Under the pieces are notes generated by a model, which saw only the letters and a program-made list of their open reading frames with translations, was not told where the DNA came from and did not search any database. Below are positions 1 to 7,895 of a stretch of 11,019 nt of DNA, piece after piece; positions within the stretch are counted from its first letter, which is position 1, and every line of letters starts with the position of its first letter. This DNA comes from JAAYKM01 sp964411235. Its GTDB lineage: Bacteria; Desulfobacterota; Syntrophia; Syntrophales; JAAYKM01. The stretch is taken from positions 1 through 11,019 of the forward strand of contig CAYPKE010000083.1 in the NCBI GenBank assembly GCA_964411235.1, in the 5' to 3' direction. A program made the translations under genes and the position numbers.

Positions 1-1642
1 AGCCACTGACGGAAAGCACAAGGGAAAGAACGATCTGCTTCTTCCCATCGTTGTTCACGTCCTTGAACTGGTAATCGCTGACATAACCGTTTATCTTGCG
101 CGTCCGCCAGTTTTCGACAAACCCCAAACCATCCCACTCGAGATTGTAGATTTCAGCAGAGGTGAAGCTCTTGACGTTTTCGAAGTAACGCCCGGAAGAG
201 GAAAGATTCTTGACGATAATCAGCTCTTTTTTGCCGTCGTTGTTCGTATCGAAGGAAAAGGTCCTCAGATTGACATAGTAGTTTTTCTTGACCGCTCCGT
301 CGGCACGCTGCCGGTCCGTAATATCGAAGAGATTGTTCGTTCCTCCGAAGACTTCGTCGCTCCGGAAAATATATTCGGGACTGCCGCCGAAGGCGTTCAC
401 TTTGCTCAGGTGTTTTTCCGTTCTCTCATAAATCGATATCCGGTCATCGGCGTCGATTGCCAGGACCTTATCGGACCCGCTGTCCCTGAAATTCACAAAG
501 TTGACGCTGTACACGGATAGCCCTTCCGGAACCGGTAACCGTTTTCCGGTTCTGTATGCACCGTTCTTCCATGCTATCTCATGAATCGGCGTATTGAAGG
601 GATCACGCATTCCCAAGGATTGGCCCATCAGAATCGGGGTGCCGTCCGGCATTTCGATAACACGGAGGAAGTATCCGAGACGGGAGGCGATCACCTCATA
701 CTTTTCATTTCTGAATTCCAGCACAAACGAGTTCAGGTAATTATTGATTAGCCGGGTGACAAAGATTTCCGGCACACCGTTTCCGTTGATATCGGCCACA
801 TCAACCGAAAGGTATTTCTCATGGGGTTTGCCGGGTATTCGCTGCAAGAGATTAAAATCACGACCTTTCTTCTGATAAATCATGACGTTGTAGTCATCGA
901 TCAGAACGACTTCATTAAGACCGTCGTTATTGACATCACCGATGTCCATGCCTTTAATGGCCATCGGGAGTTTCTTGCTCATCCAGAAGCCTTCACGATC
1001 AAGCGGCTGGGGTGCATTGATAAACTCCGTGTTGATGGCGGCGGTTAAGGTTCCCTGGGGGGAAGACCTCATTGTCCTGATGAGATGAGATTCACGGGCA
1101 CTGGAGACTGTTCCGGCTGCAGACGATGTTCTCGGGGCGGACAGGGTTCGCGCTGACGCATCGGCGGTGGCTCCAAGAATGTGAGAGTTGATTTGATGGG
1201 CGAATTCATTGATACGGGGAATGACTTCATCGAACGTTTCGCACTGATAGAAGATGGAGATGGCCGGCTGTTCAACTGATGTGACGTCATACAGCTTCCC
1301 GTCGACGCTGAGGGCGCTGCCGATTTTGGTCAGGCTACCCAGGACAACGTAATCGGCTTGCAATTTCTTGCCGATTTCGGTGATTTCCGCCGGGGAAAGG
1401 TATTTGCTCTCTTTGGCAACACCCAGGACGCTGTTTTTTTCAACCACCTGCATACGTTCCTGATAGGATATGCGTGAGGAGAGCATATCCCAGATTCCAT
1501 AGCGGATGTAATCGATATTTTCCGCACTGTGCGTGGCAAAGGGCAGAACCGCGATCACGTACTTGTCTTTCGCAGACAGACCGAATGGGACTGAAAGGAG
1601 AACAAAAAGAATCAGGACCGGAAGGATTTTATTCATTTTCAT
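1..1642 (-). CDS. Exported FG-GAP/VCBS repeat protein with TolB/FlgO-like N-terminal domain (partial, 3' end outside window)
   Basis: The frame is open on the minus strand from the ATG at 1642 to the window edge: 547 codons without a stop, so the C-terminus is missing. AGGAG lies seven bases before the ATG. Residues 1-24 look like a Sec signal peptide: Lys at 2 and 5, a hydrophobic run of about 6-22, then GLSA before KDK. Residues about 28-150 (YVIAVLPF, then DYVVLGSLTKIG and VDGKLYDV) resemble the periplasmic TolB-N/FlgO/CsgG-like fold. A Ser/Ala-rich linker follows. After it come FG-GAP/VCBS-type blades with Ca-binding-like loops: GDVNNDGLNE (235-244), ADINGNGVPE (283-292), FDTNNDGKKE (464-473) and KDVNNDGKKQ (527-536). 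I infer a periplasmic or surface beta-propeller protein. Its partner or ligand cannot be read from the sequence. It is divergent from dtd and has no visible operon partner. Confidence 0.85.
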   Translation of the reverse strand, partial: MKMNKILPVLILFVLLSVPFGLSAKDKYVIAVLPFATHSAENIDYIRYGIWDMLSSRISYQERMQVVEKNSVLGVAKESKYLSPAEITEIGKKLQADYVVLGSLTKIGSALSVDGKLYDVTSVEQPAISIFYQCETFDEVIPRINEFAHQINSHILGATADASARTLSAPRTSSAAGTVSSARESHLIRTMRSSPQGTLTAAINTEFINAPQPLDREGFWMSKKLPMAIKGMDIGDVNNDGLNEVVLIDDYNVMIYQKKGRDFNLLQRIPGKPHEKYLSVDVADINGNGVPEIFVTRLINNYLNSFVLEFRNEKYEVIASRLGYFLRVIEMPDGTPILMGQSLGMRDPFNTPIHEIAWKNGAYRTGKRLPVPEGLSVYSVNFVNFRDSGSDKVLAIDADDRISIYERTEKHLSKVNAFGGSPEYIFRSDEVFGGTNNLFDITDRQRADGAVKKNYYVNLRTFSFDTNNDGKKELIIVKNLSSSGRYFENVKSFTSAEIYNLEWDGLGFVENWRTRKINGYVSDYQFKDVNNDGKKQIVLSLVLSVSG

Positions 1643-1649
1643 CAATTTA

Positions 1650-1654
1650 CTCCT
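1650..1654 (-). promoter_or_regulatory. Ribosome binding site of the FG-GAP repeat gene
   Basis: AGGAG on the minus strand sits seven bases before the ATG at 1642. A second in-frame ATG at 1636 lies further from it, so 1642 is the preferred start. Confidence 0.6.
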
Positions 1655-1720
1655 ATTGTTGCTCGATTCATTTTTTGTCTCATTAACACTTTCATGGAAA
1701 CGATTCAAGCGCTTCTTGCC

Positions 1721-1738
1721 CATGCCTTGACAGGCATG
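1721..1738. promoter_or_regulatory. Inverted repeat overlapping a -35-like TTGACA, possible operator
   Basis: CATGCCT (1721-1727), TGAC, AGGCATG (1732-1738): a perfect 7-bp stem around a 4-base centre. It encloses a plus-strand TTGACA at 1727-1732. No T-run follows on either strand, which argues against a terminator. An operator in the divergent promoter region is the more natural reading, but no regulator is identified. Confidence 0.3.
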
Positions 1739-1807
1739 CCTGACATCACATTTCAGTTCGGGAATGGAAATGAAAGATGAACGAAAGTCGAATCTATGAT
1801 ATGAAGC

Positions 1808-1829
1808 TAGGCAATCGACGTGTTGCCTG
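1808..1829 (+). promoter_or_regulatory. Hairpin in the presumed dtd operon leader
   Basis: AGGCAA (1809-1814) and TTGCCT (1823-1828) form a 6-bp stem around 8 bases, extended on each side by a possible U-G pair. If TATGAT at 1795-1800 is the -10, the hairpin would lie at the very 5' end of the operon transcript. No U-run follows, so it is not an intrinsic terminator. Confidence 0.25.
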
Positions 1830-1881
1830 CTTGAACCGATAGGGCAGATTTGAAACCATACCGAATGGAATTGCATATTTG

Positions 1882-2334
1882 ATGGTAGCTCTGATTCAGA
1901 GAGTTGATGAAGCGCAGGTTTATATCGGGGAGAAACGTCACGATTACATCGGGAAAGGCTTGCTCGTTTTTCTCGGCATCGCCGCCGGGGATGGCATGAC
2001 TGATGCGGATTACCTGCTGGAGAAAGTGTTGCATCTCCGCATTTTTGAAGATGCCGACGGGAAGATGAATCTGTCGCTGCTCGATATTTCCGGGGAACTC
2101 CTTGTCGTTTCGCAATTCACACTGATGGCCGATTGCCGCAAGGGCAGGCGGCCGTCTTTCACCGGGGCGGCATCGCCGGATCAGGCAAAGCCGTTGTACA
2201 ACTACTTTATTGACCGGGCAAAACAGCGGCTTGGGAAAATTGCGGGCGGTGAGTTTCAGTCCATGATGAAAATACGCCTCATAAATGACGGCCCTGTCAC
2301 CATCTCCATAACGAGTAGGGAAAACAAAAATTAA
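1882..2334 (+). CDS. dtd: D-aminoacyl-tRNA deacylase
   Basis: Dtd hydrolyses D-amino acids (and mischarged glycine) from tRNA in the cytoplasm, keeping D-residues and misacylated Gly-tRNA(Ala) out of protein synthesis. The 150-residue product has the usual family length and the typical MVALIQRV N-terminus. It carries both family signatures: SQFTL at 77-81 and NDGPVT at 135-140, including the Gly-cis-Pro pair (137-138) that reaches into the partner subunit's active site in the homodimer. VLHLRIFEDADGKMNL and RRPSF are also typical. I chose the ATG at 1882 over the TTG one codon upstream because it matches family N-termini. A ribosome site is weak (GGAA at 1867-1870). It is the first gene of the plus-strand run and ends four bases before the next start. 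Confidence 0.95.
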   Translation: MVALIQRVDEAQVYIGEKRHDYIGKGLLVFLGIAAGDGMTDADYLLEKVLHLRIFEDADGKMNLSLLDISGELLVVSQFTLMADCRKGRRPSFTGAASPDQAKPLYNYFIDRAKQRLGKIAGGEFQSMMKIRLINDGPVTISITSRENKN

Positions 2335-2338
2335 ACGA

Positions 2339-2830
2339 ATGGATACCCTGAAACCGGAAATAGAAAATTTATGCGATATCCGGATCGATAAAGAAGGGGT
2401 GTGGTATTATCGGGGGGCGGAAATGTATCGCACCGATATCGTTGAATATCTTTTCAGATATCTTGATCAGGAGAAATCAGGCCATTATTATATCGAGTTG
2501 TCCCGTTCTGATCGCTGCCGGATTGAGGTGGAGGATACGGCTTTCGTGGTCAGATCCGTGGAAAAAAAGATGACGGGAAACAACGCTATGGATTCTATTC
2601 TGATTCAGCTTTCCGACGGCTCGCGTGAAGAACTTTGCCTGGAAAGCCTTTCCGTCTCTGCGGAAAATGTGCTCTACTGCCGGGTCAAGGCTAACCGTTT
2701 CGTTGCGCGTTTTTCGAGAAAAAGTCACTATCAGCTTCTTGATGACCTGGAATATGATGAGAAATTGGAACAGTATTTTCTGAAATTGAATGGTCACCGT
2801 TTTTACATCAGCGAAAACATGAGAAATTAA
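2339..2830 (+). CDS. DUF1285-like protein of unknown function
   Basis: A 163-residue soluble protein with no signal peptide or membrane segment. The N-terminal part (LCDIRIDKEGVWYYRGAEMYR, near residues 11-31) and CRIEVEDTAFVV (60-71) match the pattern I associate with the DUF1285 family: an 'IDIRI-GxWxYxG' opening, then 'RIxVEDxPFV'. The second half (FVARFSRKSHYQLLD and a hydrophilic tail) fits a second small beta-rich lobe, as in that family. The biochemical role is unknown. The start lies four bases after the dtd stop with no good ribosome site nearby (AGGG at 2317-2320 is too far), so translation probably depends on reinitiation after dtd. The family call is from memory of the motif pattern, and position within the dtd-guaB run is the only clue to its job. 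Confidence 0.7.
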   Translation: MDTLKPEIENLCDIRIDKEGVWYYRGAEMYRTDIVEYLFRYLDQEKSGHYYIELSRSDRCRIEVEDTAFVVRSVEKKMTGNNAMDSILIQLSDGSREELCLESLSVSAENVLYCRVKANRFVARFSRKSHYQLLDDLEYDEKLEQYFLKLNGHRFYISENMRN

Positions 2831-2836
2831 ACAAAC

Positions 2837-2841
2837 GGAGG
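2837..2841 (+). promoter_or_regulatory. Strong ribosome binding site fixing the TTG start of guaB
   Basis: GGAGG lies nine bases before the TTG at 2851. The next in-frame ATG (encoding the M of SAAMDT) lies inside the conserved catalytic domain, so it cannot be the start. The site and the conserved N-terminus ALTFDDVLLVP together support the TTG. Confidence 0.75.
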
Positions 2842-2850
2842 TTAGAAACG

Positions 2851-4308
2851 TTGGAAGAACATATTAAAGAAGCTTTGACTTTTGATGATGTCCTGCTGGT
2901 TCCCGGAGAATCGTCGGTGTTGCCCAAAGATGTCGACACATCGACCTGTCTGACCAATCGCATCACCTTGAATATCCCTATTGTCAGCGCAGCCATGGAT
3001 ACCGTTACGGAATCCAGAACCGCCATCTGCATGGCGCAGGAAGGCGGCATCGGGATCATACACCGCAATATGAGCATTGATAAGCAGGCGCTCGAGGTGG
3101 ACAAGGTTAAGAAATCCGAAAGCGGCATGATCATTTCGCCTATTACCATCGAACCGGATCAAAAAGTGAGCGATGCCCTCGAATTGATGATGAAGTACCG
3201 CATTTCCGGAGTTCCGGTAGTGAAGGGGAAAAGGCTGGTCGGAATTCTGACGAACCGGGACTTGCGGTTTGAAACCAACCTTGAACAGCCCGTTTCCAAT
3301 GTCATGACCAGGGATAATCTGGTGACGGTTTCCGCCAACATATCCCTGGAAGAGTCAAAAAGGCTGCTGCATCAGCACCGTATCGAAAAGCTCTTGGTGG
3401 TGGATGACGAATTCTGCCTCAAAGGATTGATCACCATCAAGGATATCGAGAAAATCAAGAAGTTCCCCCTGGCCTGCAAGGACCAACTGGGAAGGCTTCG
3501 CGTCGGCGCAGCGGTGGGCATCATCGATCGCGAGGAACGCGTTTCCACGCTCTTGGCGGCGGGGGCGGACGTCATCGTCATCGATACGTCGCACGGCCAT
3601 TCCACGGCTGTCCTCGACGCCATTCGCGACACCAAGAAAAATTTCCCTGACTGCGATCTCATTGCGGGCAACGTCGCGACCCCGGAGGGGGCAAAAGCCC
3701 TGATCGACGCAGGCGTTGATGCCATCAAGGTCGGGGTTGGGCCCGGTTCCATTTGCACAACACGCATCATTGCCGGGGTAGGGGTGCCCCAGATCACCGC
3801 TATTCGTGACGCCTGCAGTATTGCCGCAAAACATGTCATTCCCGTAATCGCCGATGGCGGCATCAAGTATTCCGGCGATATTGTCAAGGCCCTGGCATCG
3901 GGCGCACATACGGTCATGATCGGCAGCCTCTTCGCCGGTACGGAAGAAAGCCCCGGGGAAACCATTCTTTACCAGGGCCGCAGTTACAAAGTATACCGGG
4001 GCATGGGTTCTCTGGAGGCAATGAAGCTCGGCAGCCAGGACCGCTATTACCAGGATGACATCGAAAGCACAATCAAGCTTGTGCCGGAAGGCATCGAGGG
4101 TAGGGTGCCTTTCCGGGGATCCCTGTCGGCAAGCATTTTTCAGCTTATCGGCGGTCTGAAGGCAGGCATGGGATACGTAGGCTGCCGTACCATTAACGAT
4201 CTCAGGACAAAAGCGAAATTTGTCCGCATCACTACGGCGGGCCTCCGGGAAAGTCATGTGCACGATGTCATCATCACCAAGGAAGCCCCGAATTACTGGA
4301 TGGAATAA
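2851..4308 (+). CDS. guaB: Inosine-5'-monophosphate dehydrogenase
   Basis: Oxidises IMP to XMP with NAD+, the committed and rate-limiting step of guanine nucleotide synthesis. It is a cytoplasmic tetramer or octamer. The 485 residues match the usual bacterial length. The (beta/alpha)8 barrel opens with ALTFDDVLLVPGES. Two CBS domains, the site of nucleotide regulation, are inserted at about residues 93-150 and 152-206. The barrel resumes with the substrate-binding VIDTSHGH (243-250). The catalytic loop GPGSICTTR has the nucleophile Cys302. Phosphate-binding IADGGIKYSGD follows. The mobile flap carries the catalytic Arg398-Tyr399 pair (SQDRYYQ), and VPEGIEGRVPF (411-421) lies after it. Translation starts at TTG with a strong GGAGG. 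It lies 20 bases after the DUF1285-like gene and 68 before dnaE, with no terminator seen between, which supports co-transcription. Confidence 0.97.
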   Translation: MEEHIKEALTFDDVLLVPGESSVLPKDVDTSTCLTNRITLNIPIVSAAMDTVTESRTAICMAQEGGIGIIHRNMSIDKQALEVDKVKKSESGMIISPITIEPDQKVSDALELMMKYRISGVPVVKGKRLVGILTNRDLRFETNLEQPVSNVMTRDNLVTVSANISLEESKRLLHQHRIEKLLVVDDEFCLKGLITIKDIEKIKKFPLACKDQLGRLRVGAAVGIIDREERVSTLLAAGADVIVIDTSHGHSTAVLDAIRDTKKNFPDCDLIAGNVATPEGAKALIDAGVDAIKVGVGPGSICTTRIIAGVGVPQITAIRDACSIAAKHVIPVIADGGIKYSGDIVKALASGAHTVMIGSLFAGTEESPGETILYQGRSYKVYRGMGSLEAMKLGSQDRYYQDDIESTIKLVPEGIEGRVPFRGSLSASIFQLIGGLKAGMGYVGCRTINDLRTKAKFVRITTAGLRESHVHDVIITKEAPNYWME

Positions 4309-4376
4309 TACTTCTTTGAACGCCGGGCATCTTTCGCTTTTTCTCTGCCTGTGTGGACACATAAAGGGCTATTTTC

Positions 4377-7300
4377 ATGACGCAGCATCCGTTCGTGCAT
4401 TTGCACGTCCATACGCAATACAGTCTCCTCGACGGGGCAATCCGTGTCAGTGACCTGCTCGCCAGGGCACACGAATATGAAATGCCTGCCGTCGCGATGA
4501 CCGACCACGGGAATATGTACGGCATTATCGATTTTTATCAGCAGGCCCGGAAAATCGGCATTAAACCCATTATCGGTTGTGAATTGTACGTGGCGCCCAA
4601 AAGCCGGCTTGACAAGACCGCCGGTTACAGCGGCGACAATGCCCATCATCTGGTTGTGCTGGCAAAGGACCTCACGGGCTATCAGAATCTGGTGAAGCTA
4701 ACGAGTATAGGTTACCTGGACGGGTTCTATTACCGTCCCCGCGTCGACAAAGACGCGCTCAGAGACCATCGGGAGGGGTTGATCGCCCTAAGCGCCTGCT
4801 TACACGGCGAGTTGGCCGCCAAATTGCTGAAGGGAAACAAAGAAGCTGCCGAGCAGGCCGCGCGGGAATATCAGGACATATTCGGAAGGGAAAACTTCTT
4901 TATCGAACTGATGCAAAACGGGCTTACTGAGCAGGATTTGGTCAACGATCAACTCATAAACCTGGCGAAGCGTCTTGATATCGGACTTGTGGCAACCAAC
5001 GACTGTCATTACCTGACCCGGAATGACGCGGAAGCCCATGAAATACTTCTCTGTATCCAGACCGGCAAGACCATTCACGACAAAGACCGGATGAGGTTCA
5101 GCACCAATCAGCTTTATTTCAGGAGTCAGGAGGAGATGGCGCGGCTCTTTCAACATGTTCCTGAAGCGACAGCCAACACAGTACGTATTGCCGAGCGCTG
5201 TGATGTGAACCTGGAGCTGGGCAAATTTATCCTCCCCAAGTTCGAATTAAAAGATAATCAGGGAACCCTGGATGATCTCTTGTGTGATGAAGCCCGCAAC
5301 GGTTTGGAAAAATTATTTCCGGTTATATTGGCCAAGGCCGGAAGTGATGCGGAGAATGAAATTCGCCGAACCTATCTGGACAGACTGAACCATGAACTTA
5401 CTATTATCCGTAACATGGGTTTTGCCGGCTATTTCCTGATCGTTGCCGATTTTGTGAATTATGCCAAGCAGCGAAATATTCCCGTCGGTCCCGGCAGAGG
5501 CTCCGCCGCGGGAAGCCTTGCAGCCTACAGCCTGGGAATCACCAACATCGATCCCATCGCTTACGACCTTTTCTTCGAACGGTTCCTCAATCCTGACAGG
5601 GTCAGCATGCCTGATATCGACATCGACTTCTGCCCGGAAGGCAGGGACGAAATTATCCGTTATGTAAAAGAGAAATACGGGTCTGACAAGGTTGCCCAGA
5701 TCATCACCTTCGGCAAGATGCAGGCGCGGGCGGTCATTCGTGATGTCGGCAGGGTGATCGGCATGCCCTACGGTGAAGTCGACCGGATTGCTAAACTCGT
5801 CCCGGAAGGGGTCAATGTTTCATTGAACGCGGCGCTTGCCGCTGAAGTCCGTCTTAAAGAGGAGATAAACAACTCTCCGGAAATTAAAAAGCTGATCGGG
5901 TTGGCCCAATCACTGGAAGGCTTGAACCGGCATGCTTCAACCCATGCGGCCGGTGTGGTTGTGTCCGATGTTCCCCTTGTGGAGCGCGTCCCTCTTTATA
6001 AAAATCCCAAGGATAACGAGGATATCGTCACCCAGTATTCCATGAATGACCTCCAGGCCGTGGGCCTGACCAAATTTGATTTTCTCGGTTTGAAAACGCT
6101 TACGGTCATCAACGACGTCGTTCAGTCGATCCGTGAAGATCGGCAAATCGATCTCGACATCAACGCTCTTGCCCTGGATGACGCCTTGACCTATCAGTTG
6201 CTGAGCAGGGGGGATACGGACGGAATCTTTCAGCTCGAGAGTTCCGGCATGAAGGATATTCTGGTCAGCATGAAGCCGGATTGTATTGCAGATGTCATCG
6301 CCTTGATCGCGTTGTACAGGCCGGGTCCGATGAGCATGGTGCCGGAATTTATTTCGAGAAAACAGGGAAAAACGAAGATTACTTATGAAATTAACCAGTT
6401 GAAACCGATTCTGGAGGAGACGTACGGCGTTATTCTGTATCAGGAGCAGGTCATGCAGATTGCCGTGACCGTAGGAGGGTATTCCATGTCCGAGGCCGAT
6501 ACCCTGCGCAAGGTCATGAGCAAGAAAAAAGCCTCCGATATGGAGAAGGAAAAGCCCAAATTTATCGCGGGTGCAGGCGGGAAAAGTATCCAGGAAAGTA
6601 AGGCCCGGAAGATATGGGAAAAGATGGAAACTTTTGCCGAATATGGGTTCAATAAATCCCATAGTACGGCTTACGCCATGATTTCCTACCAGACGGCCTA
6701 TCTCAAAGCCCACTACCCCGAGTATTTCATGGCGGCACTTCTCAGTAGTGAAAAAGACAACCGTGACAAGATTATTAAATACATTAACGACTGCAAGGAA
6801 ATGGGCATCAGTGTCCTGCCGCCTGATATCAATCAGTCACGTAAAATTTTCAGAGCTTGGGAGGGCCGTATCCGCTTCGGGCTGGCGGCCGTCAAGAATG
6901 TAGGGGAGGGGGCCATCGAATCGATTATTGAAGAGCGCACCCTCCGGGGCCCTTATCTTTCCTTTGAGGACTTCTGCGGCCGTACAGATTTAAGAAAAGT
7001 GAACAAACGTGTGATTGAAAGTCTCATCAAATGCGGCGCTTTCGATACGATTGAAGGAAACCGGTTGCATCTCCTTTCCATATATGAGGATACGCTTTCC
7101 TACGCACAAAAAAGAAACAAAGATATTTCCAACGGCCAGATCAGCCTTTTTGAATCATTTTTCGATGAATCCGCCGCAAGTAACTTACCTGGCGAGAGTT
7201 CTTCCTCCGCAAAGGGTACCGTTGCTGAGGCATGTCCCATTTCTGAATCCGGGGAAGATCTGCAGACCCTTCTGGCCTACGAAAAGGAAACGCTCGGCTT

Positions 7301-7895
7301 CTACATTACCGGTCATCCCCTGAGTCGCTATCAGGAAGTGCTATCTCAAAACAATGTGATTCCTTCCTCCGAAATCACGGCGTTTCATGACAAGAGAGAC
7401 TTACTCGTCTGCGGTATGGTGGTCGGAATTCGGGAAGTGAAAACGAAGAAAAAGGATACGATGGCCTACGTGCAAATGGAAGACATGCAGGGTACATACA
7501 CCGCAATCTTTTTTGCCGAAGCCTATATGAATGCCTATTCCCTGATCCACGGGGATAAACCGCTTCTTCTGCGATGCTATTCCGACTCCCAGGATGAAGA
7601 AACAAAAGTCATCGTCAACGAAGTGCAAGCTTTGGAAGTGTTTTTGAGAGGATTGAGCAAAGACAGTTCCATCCATATTTATCTCGATGCGGATGTACAT
7701 ACCGATCATGATGTTTCAAATTTGAAGCGGGTCATGGAAACCCTTCAGGGAGGTCCACACAAAGCATTTCTTCATCTGCTGACCGATTCCGGTGATACCT
7801 TTATCTCGTTAGGCAGGGGATATTGCATATCCGATGATTTGGCTGATGAGATTTCTAATGTAATTAAAGGTGCATACGTAAAATACCTTAACTGA
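4377..7895 (+). CDS. dnaE: DNA polymerase III alpha subunit (DnaE1 type)
   Basis: Replicative DNA polymerase of the holoenzyme. At 1172 residues it is close to E. coli DnaE (1160). Residues about 6-215 form the PHP domain, with all nine expected metal ligands: H10, H12, D19, H44, E69, H90 or H91, C141, D209 and H211. GPGRGSAAGS starts the palm. The catalytic aspartates are D415 and D417 (MPDIDIDF) and D568 (KFDFLGLKT), equivalent to E. coli D401, D403 and D555. Fingers motifs YRPGPMSMVPEF, GVILYQEQVMQIA and FNKSHSTAYA follow. A helix-hairpin-helix region lies near 870-890. A beta-clamp-binding pentapeptide QISLF is at 921-925. An OB domain (about 1008-1080) and a C-terminal tau-binding-like domain complete it. 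The start ATG has AAAGGG eight bases upstream. The stop overlaps the next start by one base. Confidence 0.97.
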   Translation: MTQHPFVHLHVHTQYSLLDGAIRVSDLLARAHEYEMPAVAMTDHGNMYGIIDFYQQARKIGIKPIIGCELYVAPKSRLDKTAGYSGDNAHHLVVLAKDLTGYQNLVKLTSIGYLDGFYYRPRVDKDALRDHREGLIALSACLHGELAAKLLKGNKEAAEQAAREYQDIFGRENFFIELMQNGLTEQDLVNDQLINLAKRLDIGLVATNDCHYLTRNDAEAHEILLCIQTGKTIHDKDRMRFSTNQLYFRSQEEMARLFQHVPEATANTVRIAERCDVNLELGKFILPKFELKDNQGTLDDLLCDEARNGLEKLFPVILAKAGSDAENEIRRTYLDRLNHELTIIRNMGFAGYFLIVADFVNYAKQRNIPVGPGRGSAAGSLAAYSLGITNIDPIAYDLFFERFLNPDRVSMPDIDIDFCPEGRDEIIRYVKEKYGSDKVAQIITFGKMQARAVIRDVGRVIGMPYGEVDRIAKLVPEGVNVSLNAALAAEVRLKEEINNSPEIKKLIGLAQSLEGLNRHASTHAAGVVVSDVPLVERVPLYKNPKDNEDIVTQYSMNDLQAVGLTKFDFLGLKTLTVINDVVQSIREDRQIDLDINALALDDALTYQLLSRGDTDGIFQLESSGMKDILVSMKPDCIADVIALIALYRPGPMSMVPEFISRKQGKTKITYEINQLKPILEETYGVILYQEQVMQIAVTVGGYSMSEADTLRKVMSKKKASDMEKEKPKFIAGAGGKSIQESKARKIWEKMETFAEYGFNKSHSTAYAMISYQTAYLKAHYPEYFMAALLSSEKDNRDKIIKYINDCKEMGISVLPPDINQSRKIFRAWEGRIRFGLAAVKNVGEGAIESIIEERTLRGPYLSFEDFCGRTDLRKVNKRVIESLIKCGAFDTIEGNRLHLLSIYEDTLSYAQKRNKDISNGQISLFESFFDESAASNLPGESSSSAKGTVAEACPISESGEDLQTLLAYEKETLGFYITGHPLSRYQEVLSQNNVIPSSEITAFHDKRDLLVCGMVVGIREVKTKKKDTMAYVQMEDMQGTYTAIFFAEAYMNAYSLIHGDKPLLLRCYSDSQDEETKVIVNEVQALEVFLRGLSKDSSIHIYLDADVHTDHDVSNLKRVMETLQGGPHKAFLHLLTDSGDTFISLGRGYCISDDLADEISNVIKGAYVKYLN

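Larger units (their letters stand above)
1643..1881. other. Divergent intergenic region between the FG-GAP gene and dtd
   Basis: This 239-base spacer must hold promoters for both directions. No consensus pair is clear. A TTGACA at 1727-1732 has no good -10 at 16-18 bases. TATGAT at 1795-1800 is a fair -10 for dtd but has no good -35. Two hairpin-forming inverted repeats are present, annotated separately. I see no tRNA or other RNA gene and no credible small ORF. Confidence 0.5.

Noticed and set aside
821..1730. Short plus-strand frames opposite the FG-GAP repeat gene
   Set aside because: The minus-strand frame gives a coherent signal peptide, N-terminal domain and repeat motifs, so the plus-strand frames are shadows.
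1727..1755. TTGACA at 1727 as a standard promoter -35 for dtd
   Set aside because: No hexamer resembling TATAAT lies 16-18 bases downstream (ATTTCA is the 17-base candidate), so a complete promoter is not supported.
1879..1884. TTG at 1879 as the dtd start
   Set aside because: The ATG at 1882 gives the family-typical MVALIQRV N-terminus; the TTG would only add one residue.
3355..4362. Long minus-strand open frame of 335 codons opposite guaB
   Set aside because: It lies entirely antisense to a fully conserved guaB, shows no recognisable domain, and such frames are common opposite GC-moderate conserved genes.
4309..4376. Terminator or promoter in the guaB-dnaE gap
   Set aside because: Only a tiny GTGT-GG-ACAC repeat is present, too short for a terminator, and no -35/-10 pair was seen.
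5937..6713. Minus-strand open frame of 258 codons inside dnaE
   Set aside because: It is a shadow of the dnaE coding frame with no recognisable motif and no ribosome site support.
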